64,000 nt of DNA from Lingula anatina. Its lineage: Eukaryota > Brachiopoda > Lingulata > Lingulida > Lingulidae. The position numbers and the translations under genes were made by a program. Below, piece after piece: positions 13,059 to 25,961 of the stretch; within the stretch, counting starts at the first letter, position 1, and the number at the start of each line of letters is the position of its first letter. The DNA is taken from contig NW_019775654.1 of NCBI RefSeq assembly GCF_001039355.2, positions 202,849-266,848 on the forward strand. The letters run 5' to 3'. Under the pieces are notes generated by a model. The model was not told the DNA's origin. It saw only the letters and a program-made list of their open reading frames with translations, and did not search any database.

Positions 13059-14279
13059 ATTAATTCCAAAAGTGTGTTGACCTTGATAAATTTGGCAGGG
13101 GAAAGTTTTGTTGACTTTTTTCTACTTATCAGAAAAACAAGCTTTTTCTTTTTTTGTGCCAGTGATGGTGACTTGCAAATTTTGAACAATGCGACATTTT
13201 CTCTTATCATCCTTGTGGTTGAATAGACTAATAGAGACCACAGACCAGACCTTATTAATACTTATTCTAGGATGCAAAGTATCTTGGATTCTAGACTTAT
13301 TATAGTAACCTTATTTCTCCTTTTCTGTTAAAAAAGGTGATAATTTATGTTTATTAACATATTTGTGTAATTATAATCTAAACACGGACAGATTTACTTT
13401 GAAATAATACCAACAGTTTGGCTGACTTATAACTTCTGGGTAAATTTGGTTATCTCCCGAGGCTGGTATCTTAATGTCCAACCTTGGAGAAAGGGAGGGG
13501 GGAGGTTCTGGGTATTAAGTATACCAGGGCAGTGAAGTGTCAGCAAAATATATATTTGTTCTTGAGGGGCAATGACATTCGAGTTTCCAATGCACTGCCA
13601 TATTTTCTTTACCTCTTGGGCAAATTGCCCTTGGGAGTTTGTACATATAGGGCTTGACAAGGATGATGTCAGCTGACAGGTCTGACATCACTTGCCACTT
13701 TGTTAGAGACTTAAAGAGAGATTTTTGCGAGATACTCTGCACCTATTATGAAAGGAACCCATGCCCTTTGTTTGTTTGTCATAGTATGATGATAGATTTT
13801 GTAAAATATACTTGGTTATGAGGATGTTTATGTTGCTAATCATGAAGAACATGTCATTTAAATCATTATTTATTGTTTTTCTTTATAGACATTTTAAAGA
13901 CCCAACCTTGTTTTTTCTTAAATTAAATGCCTCCATGGCATTAAACATTACTCTTAAACTTAAGTTTCTGTTTCTTTTCTAGCAACTGGAACTGATGATG
14001 AAGTCACATGGTATTTCAAACCCAGCTCTCAGCCAATCAAATGCACAGTTACTTGGTGATGTCATCAAGCAGTCACAGCTCCCCCTACAGATCAAACAGG
14101 AACCTGTGGAACAAGGCGGCTGTATGTCCATGAATGGTGCTGCACCCATGATGGGAATTGAAGACATGGACGATGTTTCGCCTGTCAGTGGAGACCCAAT
14201 GCTCTCGTCCTCTCCAACAGGAAGCAGACGAAGCAGTTTCAGTCTCGATGAACAGGACAGTCATGACTATATGGGTTAA
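2052..14279 (+). CDS. MITF: MITF/TFEB/TFE3-family bHLH-leucine-zipper transcription factor
   Basis: Exons: 2052-2253, 8459-8686, 10099-10203, 10511-10691, 10937-11012, 11277-11430, 13983-14279 (stop 14277-14279); all have GT/AG borders and consistent phase, giving 413 visible residues. The first exon carries [15 protein letters not shown], which aligns residue by residue with the SR..LRQQLMREQ segment that binds Rag GTPases in MITF-A and TFEB. The second has [11 protein letters not shown] and the motif APDSPL (like TFEB APNSPM). The fourth has SSSSCPADI, the 14-3-3/mTORC1 serine site, then [11 protein letters not shown]. Exons 5-6 hold the basic-HLH ([32 protein letters not shown]) and the start of the zipper. 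The last exon ends with the serine-rich [10 protein letters not shown] tail. The family binds E-box/CLEAR sites and drives lysosomal, autophagy and pigment-cell genes; nuclear entry is controlled by mTORC1. The extreme N terminus is not found. The last exon occurs a second time at 17008-17304. Confidence 0.95.
2254..8458 (+). other. Large first intron of the MITF-type gene
   Basis: AT-rich sequence of 6.2 kb. Apart from the candidate alternative exon at 6211-6318 I see no exon, RNA gene or transposon. Open frames such as 5248-5499 and 6789-7178 lack splice borders, family similarity or coding composition. Confidence 0.6.
6211..6318 (+). CDS. MITF: Candidate alternative first exon of the MITF-type gene
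   Basis: An ATG at 6211 opens 36 codons ending at a consensus donor (GAG|GTAAGA, GT at 6319). The peptide begins [16 protein letters not shown] and is tyrosine-rich, unlike translated intron. It ends in phase 0, as does the exon at 2052-2253, so it can splice directly to 8459 to give ...[15 protein letters not shown]. That join is at the same point where the short melanocyte exon 1M of vertebrate MITF-M enters, and likewise would skip the Rag-binding segment. The resulting isoform would be 382 residues. The exon lies inside the 6.2 kb intron 1. No transcript evidence is available here. Confidence 0.55.
11431..13982 (+). other. Intron 6 of the MITF-type gene
   Basis: No exon seen. It holds a short direct repeat near 12133-12203 (two copies of a unit with AATAAATCTAAGTTC) and a C17-A39 homopolymer pair at 13000-13055. 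Its last part, from 13467, is the start of the 3 kb duplication. Confidence 0.6.
13000..13055. repeat. Poly-C followed by poly-A run
   Basis: Seventeen C bases are followed directly by about 39 A bases. Such runs are prone to sequencing and assembly error. Confidence 0.9.
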
Positions 14280-16485
14280 TTATGAAAGATTTATTTTTTG
14301 GGTGGTTTCACATGGTTGTTAGATGGTTTTGGTATACAATCAGTCACACACTGCTCTAAAACTGGAGAAACAGTTCCAAACGGTTTGTTTCAAACATGTT
14401 GTTTCTGTTGTAGTCAACTTCTCAAGGTTAATGATGGTCCATATCGGTTTGCTAAAATTTTAAAAGTATCTGATTAGCTGAGCCTCTGCTATAGTATCTG
14501 TCTACATAATGGACTTGCAACCTATGAAGTACCAAAATAGTGAAGTCATAGTCAAAAGCAGAGATAGAACTCCACACGAAGGAGGTTTCCACTCATGCTT
14601 TTGCCAATATCCATCATCAAGTAGCTGTATGTTACTGAAAATGTGAGCATGACAAAATTCCTTACATGAATACAAAAATTTCCAATTACTCAACTTCTGT
14701 ATGTAAAAACGTACAAGGTTCACACGCAAATCTTTAATATAAATGTGATAACCTTTGAGGATGGGCGTCTTTCTTCTTATCTCATTCAGTGCCATCTAAG
14801 ATAGAGGAAAATGCCAAAGGTGGGGTAAAACAGGTGTATATAAGGTTGAGAAGTCATTCCTCTTTGACTATGATTTCCATTTCAATCTGAGATTGAAATT
14901 GGAAGCAAGTTTGGAAACAGTATGTTCTCTAAGTCAAGGCTGGTAAAAAAAAGTTACTTATTTTTAAAAAATCACAACCATGAGGTTTATGTTTTACAAG
15001 GTGTTACTTTCCTAGCCAAAAAATATAAAAAAAGATTCCAGGAGTTCATACTGGAAATTTAAAATGACAAACGTACAATTATCACATCATTACTTTGGCA
15101 ATTTGGTGAAAATGAAGTACAAACCAGGTAAACGAGGAGCCAAGAATATGTCGAACAAAGATGTACTGTCCATGTCATTATTATAATCATGAACTGTTTA
15201 CATGTTATCTGTTACTTGACAAGAAGGCTTGCAGGGCAAGACCTTAAATATGATTATTTTGTGTGAGATCTGTAACATATATTAGATAGTTTCATATGTT
15301 ATGCAAGCAATCAAAAAGGGTATACATATGCAAGAATATGCTTTGTAAATTGCATGTGTACAGCAAAGTTAGATATGATAATGGCAGTGGTGATTAATTA
15401 AAGTGAAAAATTGCTGAGATCAGTAGTTTGTTCAACCAAAATTATAAGCAATTAAGGATAGCAATTTTGTTATAGTTAATTTCTTTTGTTTTTAACTAGA
15501 AAAAGAACTGATTGTTAAATTGGAGTACTCCAACTTTGTTGTAGTCTGTTACAGTTTATTTTTCTTTATTAATGTAAATAGTCCAAGCAACACTAAGTTG
15601 TCTTTCTTTCATTTTGCATCTTGTTTGCAGTAGCCTGGCCATTGTGCAATCTTATGCTGTAGATAGATCTGTTGTATATACTAAGTCCTATCTTGAATAG
15701 GACTGACACCTATAGTTTAGTTATAGTCTGAACAGCCTGGCCAATCAAAGACCAGAGAGGGGTTGTTCTTGCATTGAACTCCCTCTATTGTTAGTTATTA
15801 TAATTAAGGTTGGTTTAGTTTCAGAAGCACTGATGTTTGATGCTATTACTTGTACATAAAGCTGATGGGAAAAAAAAACCAAGCACGCTGCACAGCACTG
15901 GGCAAAAAATGTTATGTATTCTTAAGCTTGGCTAAGTTAATGAGTAATTATTATTATATTAATTTTTGGTGGTACCTAGTATCCCATTTCTCGACTGGTG
16001 CACATGGTACAGTTGATTTGTACAGAGATATCTCCCAATATTATTATTATGATTTTTTTCAAAAAGGAGTTTGTAAATTATACAAAGATATACATTTATG
16101 CTTAAGGATATCAAATAAAAAAATTGAAGATATATCAGTGTTATAGTAATTGTTATTATTGCCAAATATATGGTATAATTTTTCATGATGAATAATGTGC
16201 AGTTAAGTTTGCTTCCACATATAAATGCTAAATTGAGAATTTAATTCTCATGTCAAACCATACAAATATTGACTGATATTTGAAAATCCCTGTGATTTTT
16301 GTACCTTTCAAAAGGCCTGCATTTTCCATCATGTGCATTTATTGCAACCAAATGTCAATTTGAGCATTAAAACAGATGTCCAGCCCTTCACAGTAACCAT
16401 ATATTTTTGCACTCTGTCTCAGCTGAGCAGCAATTTTATTACAAAAGCATGTTGAAATGCCTCTTTATATATAATGTTGATTTTT
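13467..16485 (+). repeat. 3 kb direct duplication, copy 1
   Basis: From TATCTTAATGTCCAACC at 13467 up to the N at 16486 the sequence is repeated at 16489-19534. It includes the end of MITF intron 6, the last coding exon (13983-14279) and 2.2 kb of 3' sequence. The two copies differ by scattered substitutions and small indels, such as a 12-base block present only in copy 2 near 17502-17513. The coding exon translates identically in both. Copy 1 ends exactly at the N. Confidence 0.95.
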
Positions 16486-16486
16486 N
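16486..16486. other. Single N, probable contig join
   Basis: One ambiguous base separates the two copies of the 3 kb direct repeat. Copy 1 ends immediately before it and copy 2 begins within three bases after it, as expected for two contig ends placed side by side without being merged. Confidence 0.85.
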
Positions 16487-16488
16487 GT

Positions 16489-19400
16489 TATCTTAATGTC
16501 CAACCTTGGAGAAAGGGAGGGGGGAGGTTCTGGGTATTAAGTATACCAGGGCAGTGAAGTGTCAGCAAAATATATATTTGTTCTTGAGGGGCAATGACAT
16601 TCGAGTTTCCAATGCACTGCCATATTTTCTTTACCTCTTGGGCAAATTGCCCTTGGGAGTTTGTACATATAGGGCTTGACAAGGATGATGTCAGCTGACA
16701 GGTCTGACATCCCTTGCCACTTTGTTAGAGACTTAAAGAGAGATTTTTGCGAGATACTCTGCACCTATTATGAAAGGAACCCATGCCCTTTGTTTGTTTG
16801 TCATAGTATGATGATAGATTTTGTAAAATATACTTGGTTATGAGGATGTTTATGTTGCTAATCATGAAGAACATGTCATTTAAATCATTATTTATTGTTT
16901 TTCTTTATAGACATTTTAAAGACCCAACCTTGTTGTTTTTTCTTAAATTAAATGCCTCCATGGCATTAAACATTACTCTTAAACTTAAGTTTCTGTTTCT
17001 TTTCTAGCAACTGGAACTGATGATGAAGTCACATGGTATTTCAAACCCAGCTCTCAGCCAATCAAATGCACAGTTACTTGGTGATGTCATCAAGCAGTCA
17101 CAGCTCCCCCTACAGATCAAACAGGAACCTGTGGAACAAGGCGGCTGTATGTCCATGAATGGTGCTGCACCCATGATGGGAATTGAAGACATGGACGATG
17201 TTTCGCCTGTCAGTGGAGACCCAATGCTCTCGTCCTCTCCAACAGGAAGCAGACGAAGCAGTTTCAGTCTCGATGAACAGGACAGTCATGACTATATGGG
17301 TTAATTATGAAAGATTTATTTTTTGGGTGGTTTCACATGGTTGTTAGATGGTTTTGGTATACAATCAGTCACACACTGCTCTAAAACTGGAGAAACAGTT
17401 CCAAACGGTTTGTTTCAAACATGTTGTTTCTGTTGTAGTCAACTTCTCAAGGTTAATGATGGTCCATATCGGTTTGCTAAAATTTTAAAAGTAACTGATT
17501 ATTTAGGTGGTTAGCTGAGCCTCTGCAATAGTATCTGTCTACATAATGGACTTTTAACCTATGAAGTACCAAAATAGTGAAGTCATAGTCAAAAGCAAAG
17601 ATAGAACTCCACACGAAGGAGGTTTCCACTCATGCTTTTGCCAATATCCATCATCAAGTAGCTGTATGTTACTGAAAATGTGAGCATGACAAAATTCCTT
17701 ACATGAGTACAAAAATTTCCAATTACTCAAATTCTGTATGTAAAAATGTACAAGGTTCACACGCAATTCTATAATATAAATGTGATAACCTTTGAGGATG
17801 GGCGTCTTTCTTCTTATCTCATTCAGTGCCATCTAAGATAGAGGAAAATGCCAAAGGTGGGGTAAAACAGGTATATATAAGGTTGAGAAGTCATTCCTCT
17901 TTGACTATGATTTCCATTTCAATCTGAGATTGAAATTGGAAGCAAGTTTGGAAACAGTATGTTCTCTAAGTCAAGGATGGTAAAAAAAAGTTACTTATTT
18001 TTAAAAAATCACAACCATGAGGTTTATGTTTTACAAGGTGTTACTTTCCTAGCCAAAAAATATAAAAAAAAGATTCCAGGAGTTCATACTGGAAATTTAA
18101 AATGACAAACGTACAATTATCAGATCATTACTTTGGCAATTTGGTGAAAATGAAGTACAAACCAGGTAAACGAGGAGCCAAGAATATGTCGAACAAAGAT
18201 GTACTGTCCATGTCATTATTATAATCATGAACTGTTTACATGTTATCTGTTACTTGACAAGAAGGCTTGCAGGGCAAGACCTTAAATATGATTATTTTGT
18301 GCGAGATCTGTAACATATATTAGATAGTTTCATATGTTATGCAAGCAATCAAAAAGGGTATACATATGCAAGAATATGCTTTGTAAATTGCATGTGTACA
18401 GCAAAGTTAGATATGATAATGGCAGTGGTGATTAATTAAATTGAAAAATTGCTGAGATCAGTAGTTTGTTCAACCAAAATTATAACTTGTAAGCAATTAA
18501 AGATAGCAATTTTGTTATAGTTAATTTCTTTTGTTTTTAACTAGAAGAAGAACTGATTGTTAAATTGGAGTACTCCAACTTTGTTGTAGTCTGTTACAGT
18601 TTATTTTTCTTTATTAATGTAAATAGTCCAAGCAACACTAAGTTGTCTTTCTTTCATTTTGCATCTTGTTTGCAGTAGCCTGGCCATTGTGCAATCTTAT
18701 GCTGTAGATAGATCTGTTGTATATACTAAGTCCTATCTTGAATAGGACTGACACCTATAGTTTAGTTATAGTCTGAACAGCCTGGCCAATCAAAGACCAG
18801 AGAGGGGTTGTTCTTGCATTGAACTCCCTCAATTGTTAGTTATTATAATTAAGGTTGGTTTAGTTTCAGAAGCACTGATGTTTGATGCTATTACTTGTAC
18901 ATAAAGCTGATGGGGAAAAAAAAACCAAGCACGCTGCACAGCACTGGGCAAAAAATGTTATGTATTCTTAAGCTTGGCTAAGTTAATGAGTAATTATTAT
19001 TATATTAATTTTTGGTGGTACCTAGTATCCCATTTCTCGACTGGTGCACATGGTACAGTTGATTTGTACAGAGATATCTCCCAATATTATTATTATTATG
19101 ATTTTTTTCAAAAAGGAGTTTGTAAATTATACAAAGATATACATTTATGCTTAAGGATATCAAATAAAAAAATTGAAGATATATCAGTGTTATAGTAATT
19201 GTTATTATTGCCAAATATATGGTATAATTTTTCATGATGAATAATGTGCAGTTAAGTTTGCTTCCACATATAAATGCGAAATTGAGAATTTAATTCTCAT
19301 GGCAAACCATACAAATATTGACTGATATTTGAAAATCCCTGTAATTTTTGTACCTTTCAAAAGGCCTGCATTTTCCATCATGTGCATTTATTGCAACCAA

Positions 19401-19534
19401 ATGTCAATTTGAGCATTAAAACACATGTCCGGCCCTTCACAGTAACCATATATTTTTGCACTCTGTCTCAGCTGAGCAGCAATTTCATTACAATAGCATG
19501 TTGAAATGCCTCTTTATATATATTGTTGATTTTT
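16489..19534 (+). repeat. 3 kb direct duplication, copy 2
   Basis: Second copy of 13467-16485, running to about 19534, after which the sequence is single copy (TTTTTTTAATGTGATTTTC). It is more likely the other haplotype or the overlapping end of the next contig than a real tandem copy, because its start coincides with the N. Confidence 0.95.
17008..17304 (+). CDS. MITF: Second copy of the last MITF-type coding exon
   Basis: The acceptor (TTTTCTAG), the [12 protein letters not shown] start and the [18 protein letters not shown] end are identical in protein to 13983-14279. If the duplication is an assembly artefact this is the same exon as the first and the gene should be counted once. If real, the gene would have two identical alternative terminal exons. 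Confidence 0.6.
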   Translation, partial: QLELMMKSHGISNPALSQSNAQLLGDVIKQSQLPLQIKQEPVEQGGCMSMNGAAPMMGIEDMDDVSPVSGDPMLSSSPTGSRRSSFSLDEQDSHDYMG

Positions 19535-19873
19535 TTTAATGTGATTTTCATCATCAATATTTACATGTGCCACTTTTATTCAAAAATGAAGAAAATTTCA
19601 AAAAAATCTGGATTTATGTATCATACCAATAGGTTCTTATGGCATCATAATGGAAACGGAAGCCCCTTCACTCCCGTGCCCTACATATGGTAACTTAAAC
19701 CATCCATATTGCCTCGTCAAACAGGTCTTTCCTTAACTAAATTCTGTTTTCAAAAGCGTAATGGGTAGATAACTGTCTACTGAAATATTTTACGCCTGAA
19801 ACCATTTACTTTGCATGAAAAATCCTTGTACAACACTAGACAATATTAAAAAAAAATTTAAAATAAGTCTTCA

Positions 19874-22800
19874 TTACGTGTCATCCACGTTTTCTTTGTC
19901 ACTGTTCTCTGACTCCACCTCCCGAAGAGTGGAAGAGAAGATGGGCCCCTTGTGTATGGAGACTCTCTCTGCCAGGGCCTGGGCTTGGTGCACCTGTTCC
20001 TCCTCCAGCTGTTCCAGTCGCTCCTTTAAAAGGCGCAGGTCTCGCTGGTGGGTTTTCTCCTTGAAATAAAGGGAGGAAATTTTTTTTTAAAAATGTAACA
20101 CAGAAGGACTTATCGGGAAATAGGAATAACAAAAAACGGTTGACGGGATTTGGAGCAAAAATGTGTGCAAGTTTGCTTCAGTTTTTGAAAAATAAATTAT
20201 GAGATGATTCTGGACAAACTCAGGCTGAGTGAATTTTACCTCAAATGAAATTGCCAATAAAATATACTCAAATCAGGCTAAAAAAACATGTTACCTTTGC
20301 ATCTACCATTATTGGTCAAATTCATTTTTGATTTAGTTCACACTTCTTAATGAACTCAAACTATCATCCCACAGTGAGCCCAGAGATGAGTTTTAAATTA
20401 AAATACAATATATTTACCTGTTCTACAAAGCTCAAGGCAGGTGCACTGAGGTCCATAGGCACAGACATGGAAGCAAACGTGTAGTTTCCTATGGGGACGT
20501 TGGTGGTTGTACCTGAGATCAGGACCTGGCGGAATTCATTGTGTCGTCGCTGGAGGTCTTTGAGTTGCTTCTTAAGGCGATTGTGGATTTCTTGTGGCAC
20601 ATTTTTACTGAAATTTTGATAATTGTTAAAATTGTGTATGATATTAATTACTTACAAGCAGTATTTTTCATAATCTTTAAGGGAGGGTAGACAAGATTGT
20701 TGTTGTCTTCTGTATCTTCTCATTTTTCTTTTAGACATATGACTTGATTGCTAAAAACAGCAGAGTGCCTATTTGTTGAATGAGCTTACAAACTCAAAAA
20801 AAGAAAACTATTTCGACTGTTTCTTAAAATATATATATATATTTCCCATGGTCCAATAAAATGGTCACAGGACCCAAAAGGACCAACTTAAACTCTTCCC
20901 TTCAGATGTATATATATATATATACCCCTCAGTTCTTACTTCAGCACATCTCTTTCCATCTGAACTTCTTGCAGAGAGGCCTCCAGCAGCTGAAGCCTGT
21001 TCTTTAGTTTGGTGTGTAGTTTGCTGTACTGTGCCTTCCTCTGAGAAAAGAAAATAAAATGAGAGAATATACACATTTTCATTGAAATAAGAGCCAAATT
21101 GCAGCCCACTTAAATTTACAGACTTTAGGGCTTTCAAGAGACATTCTACACAGGCTCCCACACTTCTTTTGAGGAATTTCGAAATATTCTTAATAATCTG
21201 AAAAAAAAGGATTAAAAAAATGATGGTTGGTTAATTGTTCAAATTTTAACATTCTGAGACTTGGCAGCATGGCTGAATACTGTATCAAATTAATAAAAAG
21301 TGGGTAAAAAAGTAAGCAATGTTCCTAAAGACACTAAACATGTTTCTATTTGTGTGACATTACGTGTTTTCACCAGCTTTTTACAAGAAACAGTGAAGAA
21401 AAAAATAAATAGCAGCCAAAACTGAAATAGGCTGAGATCACTGAGATCATGTGATATAATAAAATTTTTATATGGGGCACAGTTATACCTTTTTCTGTAC
21501 TGCTGTTGCCTGAGTAAGTTTAGTATGTGTGTCTTCCAGCTCCCTTGTCAATTCTTCAACCCTCTTCTGTAACTCTCCCTTCTCATCGGCCCAGGCACCT
21601 CTGTGCTGCGCTAAAACTTTATCTCCTTCTCGCTCTGTCCTCTTCACCTGCTCCCGTGCCTTGGAGAGGTCAGAGGCTGTCGCAGACAGCTGTGTCTGAA
21701 GCTTGTTGACAAGTTCACTGAGTTCCTGCTCGCTGTTCAACAGACTGTTGTAATCTGTGTCCAGTTGGTGGATTTTTGTTTTGAGTTCGGAGTTTTGGGA
21801 GCGTTCCTGCTCCAGTTGCATTTCCATGGACTGGTATTGCTGCAGTTTGGTTCTACAGAGAGGAGAGAACAAAAAAACACATTCTGGTTGGGTTGTAATT
21901 TTGGTACTAAAGAACACACACATCTACTGAAATGTTTTTTTTTATTCAATTAATAACCCAGAAAATATCACATTAAAGCAGGTTTCTCTGCTGTAGTAAC
22001 AAGCATACATTCACTCATCTCTAACTAGAGAAATTATTGTAGTCCTTTCACTAAATGTCTTTTGATAAACTGACAGTAGTATCCTTTAAAAAAAAGATGA
22101 AAAAAAGCCAAATTGTCCAATTGTCCCCCCCCCCCAAAAGGAAGTTATTTTACCTGAGCACTGCACATTCTTTCTCAGCAGCTTCCTGTGACCCATGTGC
22201 TGCCTTGATTTGTTCCTCTGCCCTCTCCTTGTCAGCATGTCGCCGCGCCTCTTCATCGATTTTTCTCCTTTCAATCTCTTGGAGTTTGGCCTCCAATTCC
22301 AACCTGGCAATTCAAACAATTGAAAACATTCAAGATTGATAAAGAGCATGATATGATTGAGTCTGCCATATTGTGAGCAGAAAGGCATGTTTGAATATAA
22401 TGACATATTCTATGCTTTTATACTCATATCTGGTACTTCAAAAAAATTTGTCTTTTTTCTTTGTCTGAGAGGAGCTGACTCTTTAAAAGTAAAGTATCAC
22501 AAAAAGCATTGAACAAATAAGCTTCAGCTTGAAAAGTAAACAAGGAAAGTGCATGGCAGTGGCAAGTTAAACACAGATGCAATGACAGATGCAGGTGATT
22601 GCTGTATGTCCAGATACAATACTGCCTGACCTTCCATAGAAACATCTGAAAAGTGAAATATCTTCAACTCGGATCTGCAATCAATTATAATTATAGAATA
22701 CTTCCAGTTACTCTACCTCTCAGTCTCTAGTTTGTTTGTTCTCTCCCACTCCTCCTCTCTAGCAGATTGCACTTTCTTGGCACACTCGCGCTCCTTTTCC

Positions 22801-25800
22801 AAAATGGCCGCTGCCTGTTGCTCCATGGAATGTTTAGTGACATCGATCTGGGCCTGGAGGTCTAAGACACAATAGAAAGGATTAGACAATGAGAAAATAT
22901 CTGGGTCTGCCATATGATAAAATTCAGTAAAACTGTGATTTCATTCTTTATTCTTTAGTAGACAGAGGCAATGCCTAAAAGCATACAAAGAGAGGCAAGG
23001 TATATAGTTACTTAATTCCCATATTATTTTAAATGTAACAAAATGTCAGGGCTATCAATGAATTCAAGGTTCTTTCATTGGGAGTTCAACCCCCTTTGAT
23101 ATATGCAACATACACCATGTCAAAATGATTTGTTGACAACATCTTAGGGGATTAACAACATCATAATCAAGCTTACCTTCTACTTTAGTGAGTAAACCAT
23201 CTCTCTCCCTCTCCAAGTCCCCCCTTTCCCGGACCAGCTCCATCCTCATGTTGCTGAGGTCCACCTTGGCCTTGTGACTGACCTCCTCCATCTTGTTCTT
23301 CAGCACGGTGTTGTCACGCTCCAGCTGGTGGATCTTGCTGGTCATCTGGGTGTACAGGTCCGAGGTGGACGTCAGCTCCTTCTGGAGGTTCTCGCACTGC
23401 AACCTGAGGGCTTGTTTCTCTGTCTATGATTATTAAGGGAAAACACTTAATATTCACTGGAAAAATGACATTTTCCAATTTTTTTTTAGAATATCAATAA
23501 ACAAAACATTTTATATTAAGGCACACTCCTTCATTTGATATATTTGTTTTTTTTTTAAAAGAAAATCTCTTTATCTATATATTCTTTCATATATTCATTT
23601 ACCAATAAAGTTAATTTATCTCTCATATTCTGATACAGCTGTAAACATACAGCTCTGCTTCAAATAACCCAAAACTTTACATGAGCATATATATTTATTT
23701 ACTATTTTTTTTTATTTAGTTATACATGGGTGTTAGTATGACAGCATGAATTTTCACTATGTCAAAAATAATCAATATAATAATAATTAACGAGTAGCAC
23801 ATGTAACTGTATCTACCCACCTCTAATGCCTTGATGTTAGCCGAGTGTTCTGCCAGTTGTTTTCCCTGCAGCCTGGAGACATGGTCAGACTGCATTCCCA
23901 TGTGTTCCCTCTGTGCCCTGATCTCCTCCAGCTCTGTAAGCAGCCCTTTGATCTTCAGCTGAAGTTGAGAGTTCTCACGCTGTACGACGCGAACGCGCTG
24001 TGCATCTCCGGCAGTGTCAGTGGTCTGGCGTGCGAGGATCACTTCGCGCTCTTTTCTTAAGTTAGCAACCTGAATAATAAAAATGAAAGTAATGATATCA
24101 TATTCTACAATTATTGACAAAACAGATGCAAAATACAAAAACAAATAGTTAAGAACATATGGCAACTAATTAAAATGTTTTTTATATCAAAGGCAGAAGC
24201 AAGTGCACATGCACTGACACCTACACACACCCATACATGACCATAAACTAAAAGTACACTGATGGGGGAAAAAAAACTCACCTCTGCCTCATGCTGCAAC
24301 TTCATGTCCTCCACCAGTTTCTTCTGTTCCTCCCTCTCATGCTCCATCTCTGATTTGAGAAAGGAGAACTCATACCTGAGCTTGTTGTACTGGTTCCTGT
24401 AGCCCTCTACCTCGCTGTCTAGAGTGGTGAATTTCTCCCTGTAGGGTCCCTCTACCTCTTCAGCAATCTGCATGCGAATCACCTCTAGCCTTTGTGGGGT
24501 TACAACCTATATAATAATTTTTAACAGTGTAATTACTTCTGCAATATAAGGACTGGCCTTCCATCATATGCCAGTCAAATTGGAGCCAAGACAATAACCT
24601 TTTTCATTTAATATTAACAATTTGTTCTTTAACTGTCTTTTTTTTTTTTTTTTTGCTGTGCACTTAGTCTATTGTGCTTCAAATGGCTTGTAAACTAGGG
24701 GGTTCTTTTGTTTTGCGTACAGACTGGTAACATGATTCTAACACCACTTGACTTGTGAAAAAACAATGTGTATTTTAACATAATTCAGTGTTTTCACATG
24801 AATGTCTCATATCATATTTACGAAGATTTGTTATTACAAAACTTATTTCTGTCTTACTGTGCTTAATTCAGGATTTATATTTTAATAAAACCCAACACAT
24901 TTCCCTAAATAACACCTTTTTTAAATCCCTAACCATCCTCTGATCATACCTGTGTTTTAAGCTCCTCTATTTCTGCCACTTTTGCCGAGGTCTCTCTCTG
25001 CGCCATCTCTATCTGTGTTTTGTACCTGTCCTGCATCATCTTGGCCTCCTCTATCGTTCTCCTCATCTCATGTTGCAGCTGCATGTGTTCATCCTGGAGC
25101 CTGGGATTTATAGCAATAAATAAATAAAATGGTTACATGATGCTATTACTATTAATATATATAATAATATAGCCTTAGTTTTAGGTCATATTTATACAAT
25201 GTACCAAATGACCCTGGCCAACACTAGAGCCTTAAAAATTTAGCTGGTATTTGTACATTGTGCCAAATCACCCAACAGTTGTTTACAATGAAGTCTACCC
25301 CATAAAATTATCCTGATGACCCATTAACACCCCTCCCCCATTCGATTTCCCCTTTCTCTCTCTTACTTTGTTCTGCTGCAGCTGGCATTTTAATGTGTTT
25401 ACAGAAATGGGTACAATTAGAAAGGATTCAATTTATCAATATCTGAAGCTTTCAAAAGATTCCAGTTATGAAAATTTGAAGCTTTCAAATGCTTATGATC
25501 AGGTACACTCTTCCTACATCATAAAATAATGGTCACTTATGAGAAAAAATATTCATTGCATAGAACTGCCTCATTAAACAAAATATATGTGATTGAATTT
25601 TACTCATATATAGAAGGCCAAATGCCACCCAAACTGGTGGGATCTGCTGTCAGCAACTAAAAAAATTGGCAATCCTCTGCTACTCACTGATAAAAGGTGG
25701 AAATGATAATATGGAAATAAACAGTTGAATTGTCTTGTCACAGATTTTAACAAAATTACTACTGTGAACACAGCAGCCAATACAAACAAACCTTGTGTGT

Positions 25801-25961
25801 TCTGCTTTCAGCATTTGATAGTTGGTCCTGTGCTGCTCACTGCGGATTTTCTCATCTGCCAACATCTTTTGCAGCTCTGTCTCCTGCATCAGTTTTGGCA
25901 GAGGAGAAGAAGTGAACCCTGGAGACAGGCTGGAAACCATACCGGACCCACTGCTAGCCAT
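19874..25961 (-). CDS. CEP83: CEP83 (CCDC41), centriolar distal-appendage coiled-coil protein
   Basis: Coding exons in transcript order: 25961-25792, 25100-24950, 24506-24282, 24069-23821, 23423-23177, 22861-22717, 22303-22154, 21852-21489, 21040-20940, 20607-20418, 20059-19874 (stop 19876-19874). All borders are GT/AG and phases agree, giving 725 residues against about 700 in human. Signatures follow the human order: FQKMLIDERL-like ELQKMLADEKIR, TNYQMLKAEHTRLQ, TPQRLEVIRMQI, YNKLRYEFSFLKSEMEHE, then long heptad coiled coil, NVPQEIHNRLKKQLKDLQRR, RRHNEFRQVLI and a HQRDLRLLKERLEQLEEE end. CEP83 is the root of distal appendages: it recruits CEP89, SCLT1, FBF1 and CEP164 and docks the mother centriole to membrane to start a cilium. 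The acceptor just before the ATG (TTTCAG|TGATGG) shows at least one upstream non-coding exon. The gene is convergent with the MITF-type gene. Confidence 0.97.

Noticed and set aside
13427-13742. Pairs of identical small minus-strand frames at 13.5 and 16.6 kb
   Set aside because: Their identity comes from the 3 kb duplication and they lie in MITF intron 6; not independent evidence for genes.
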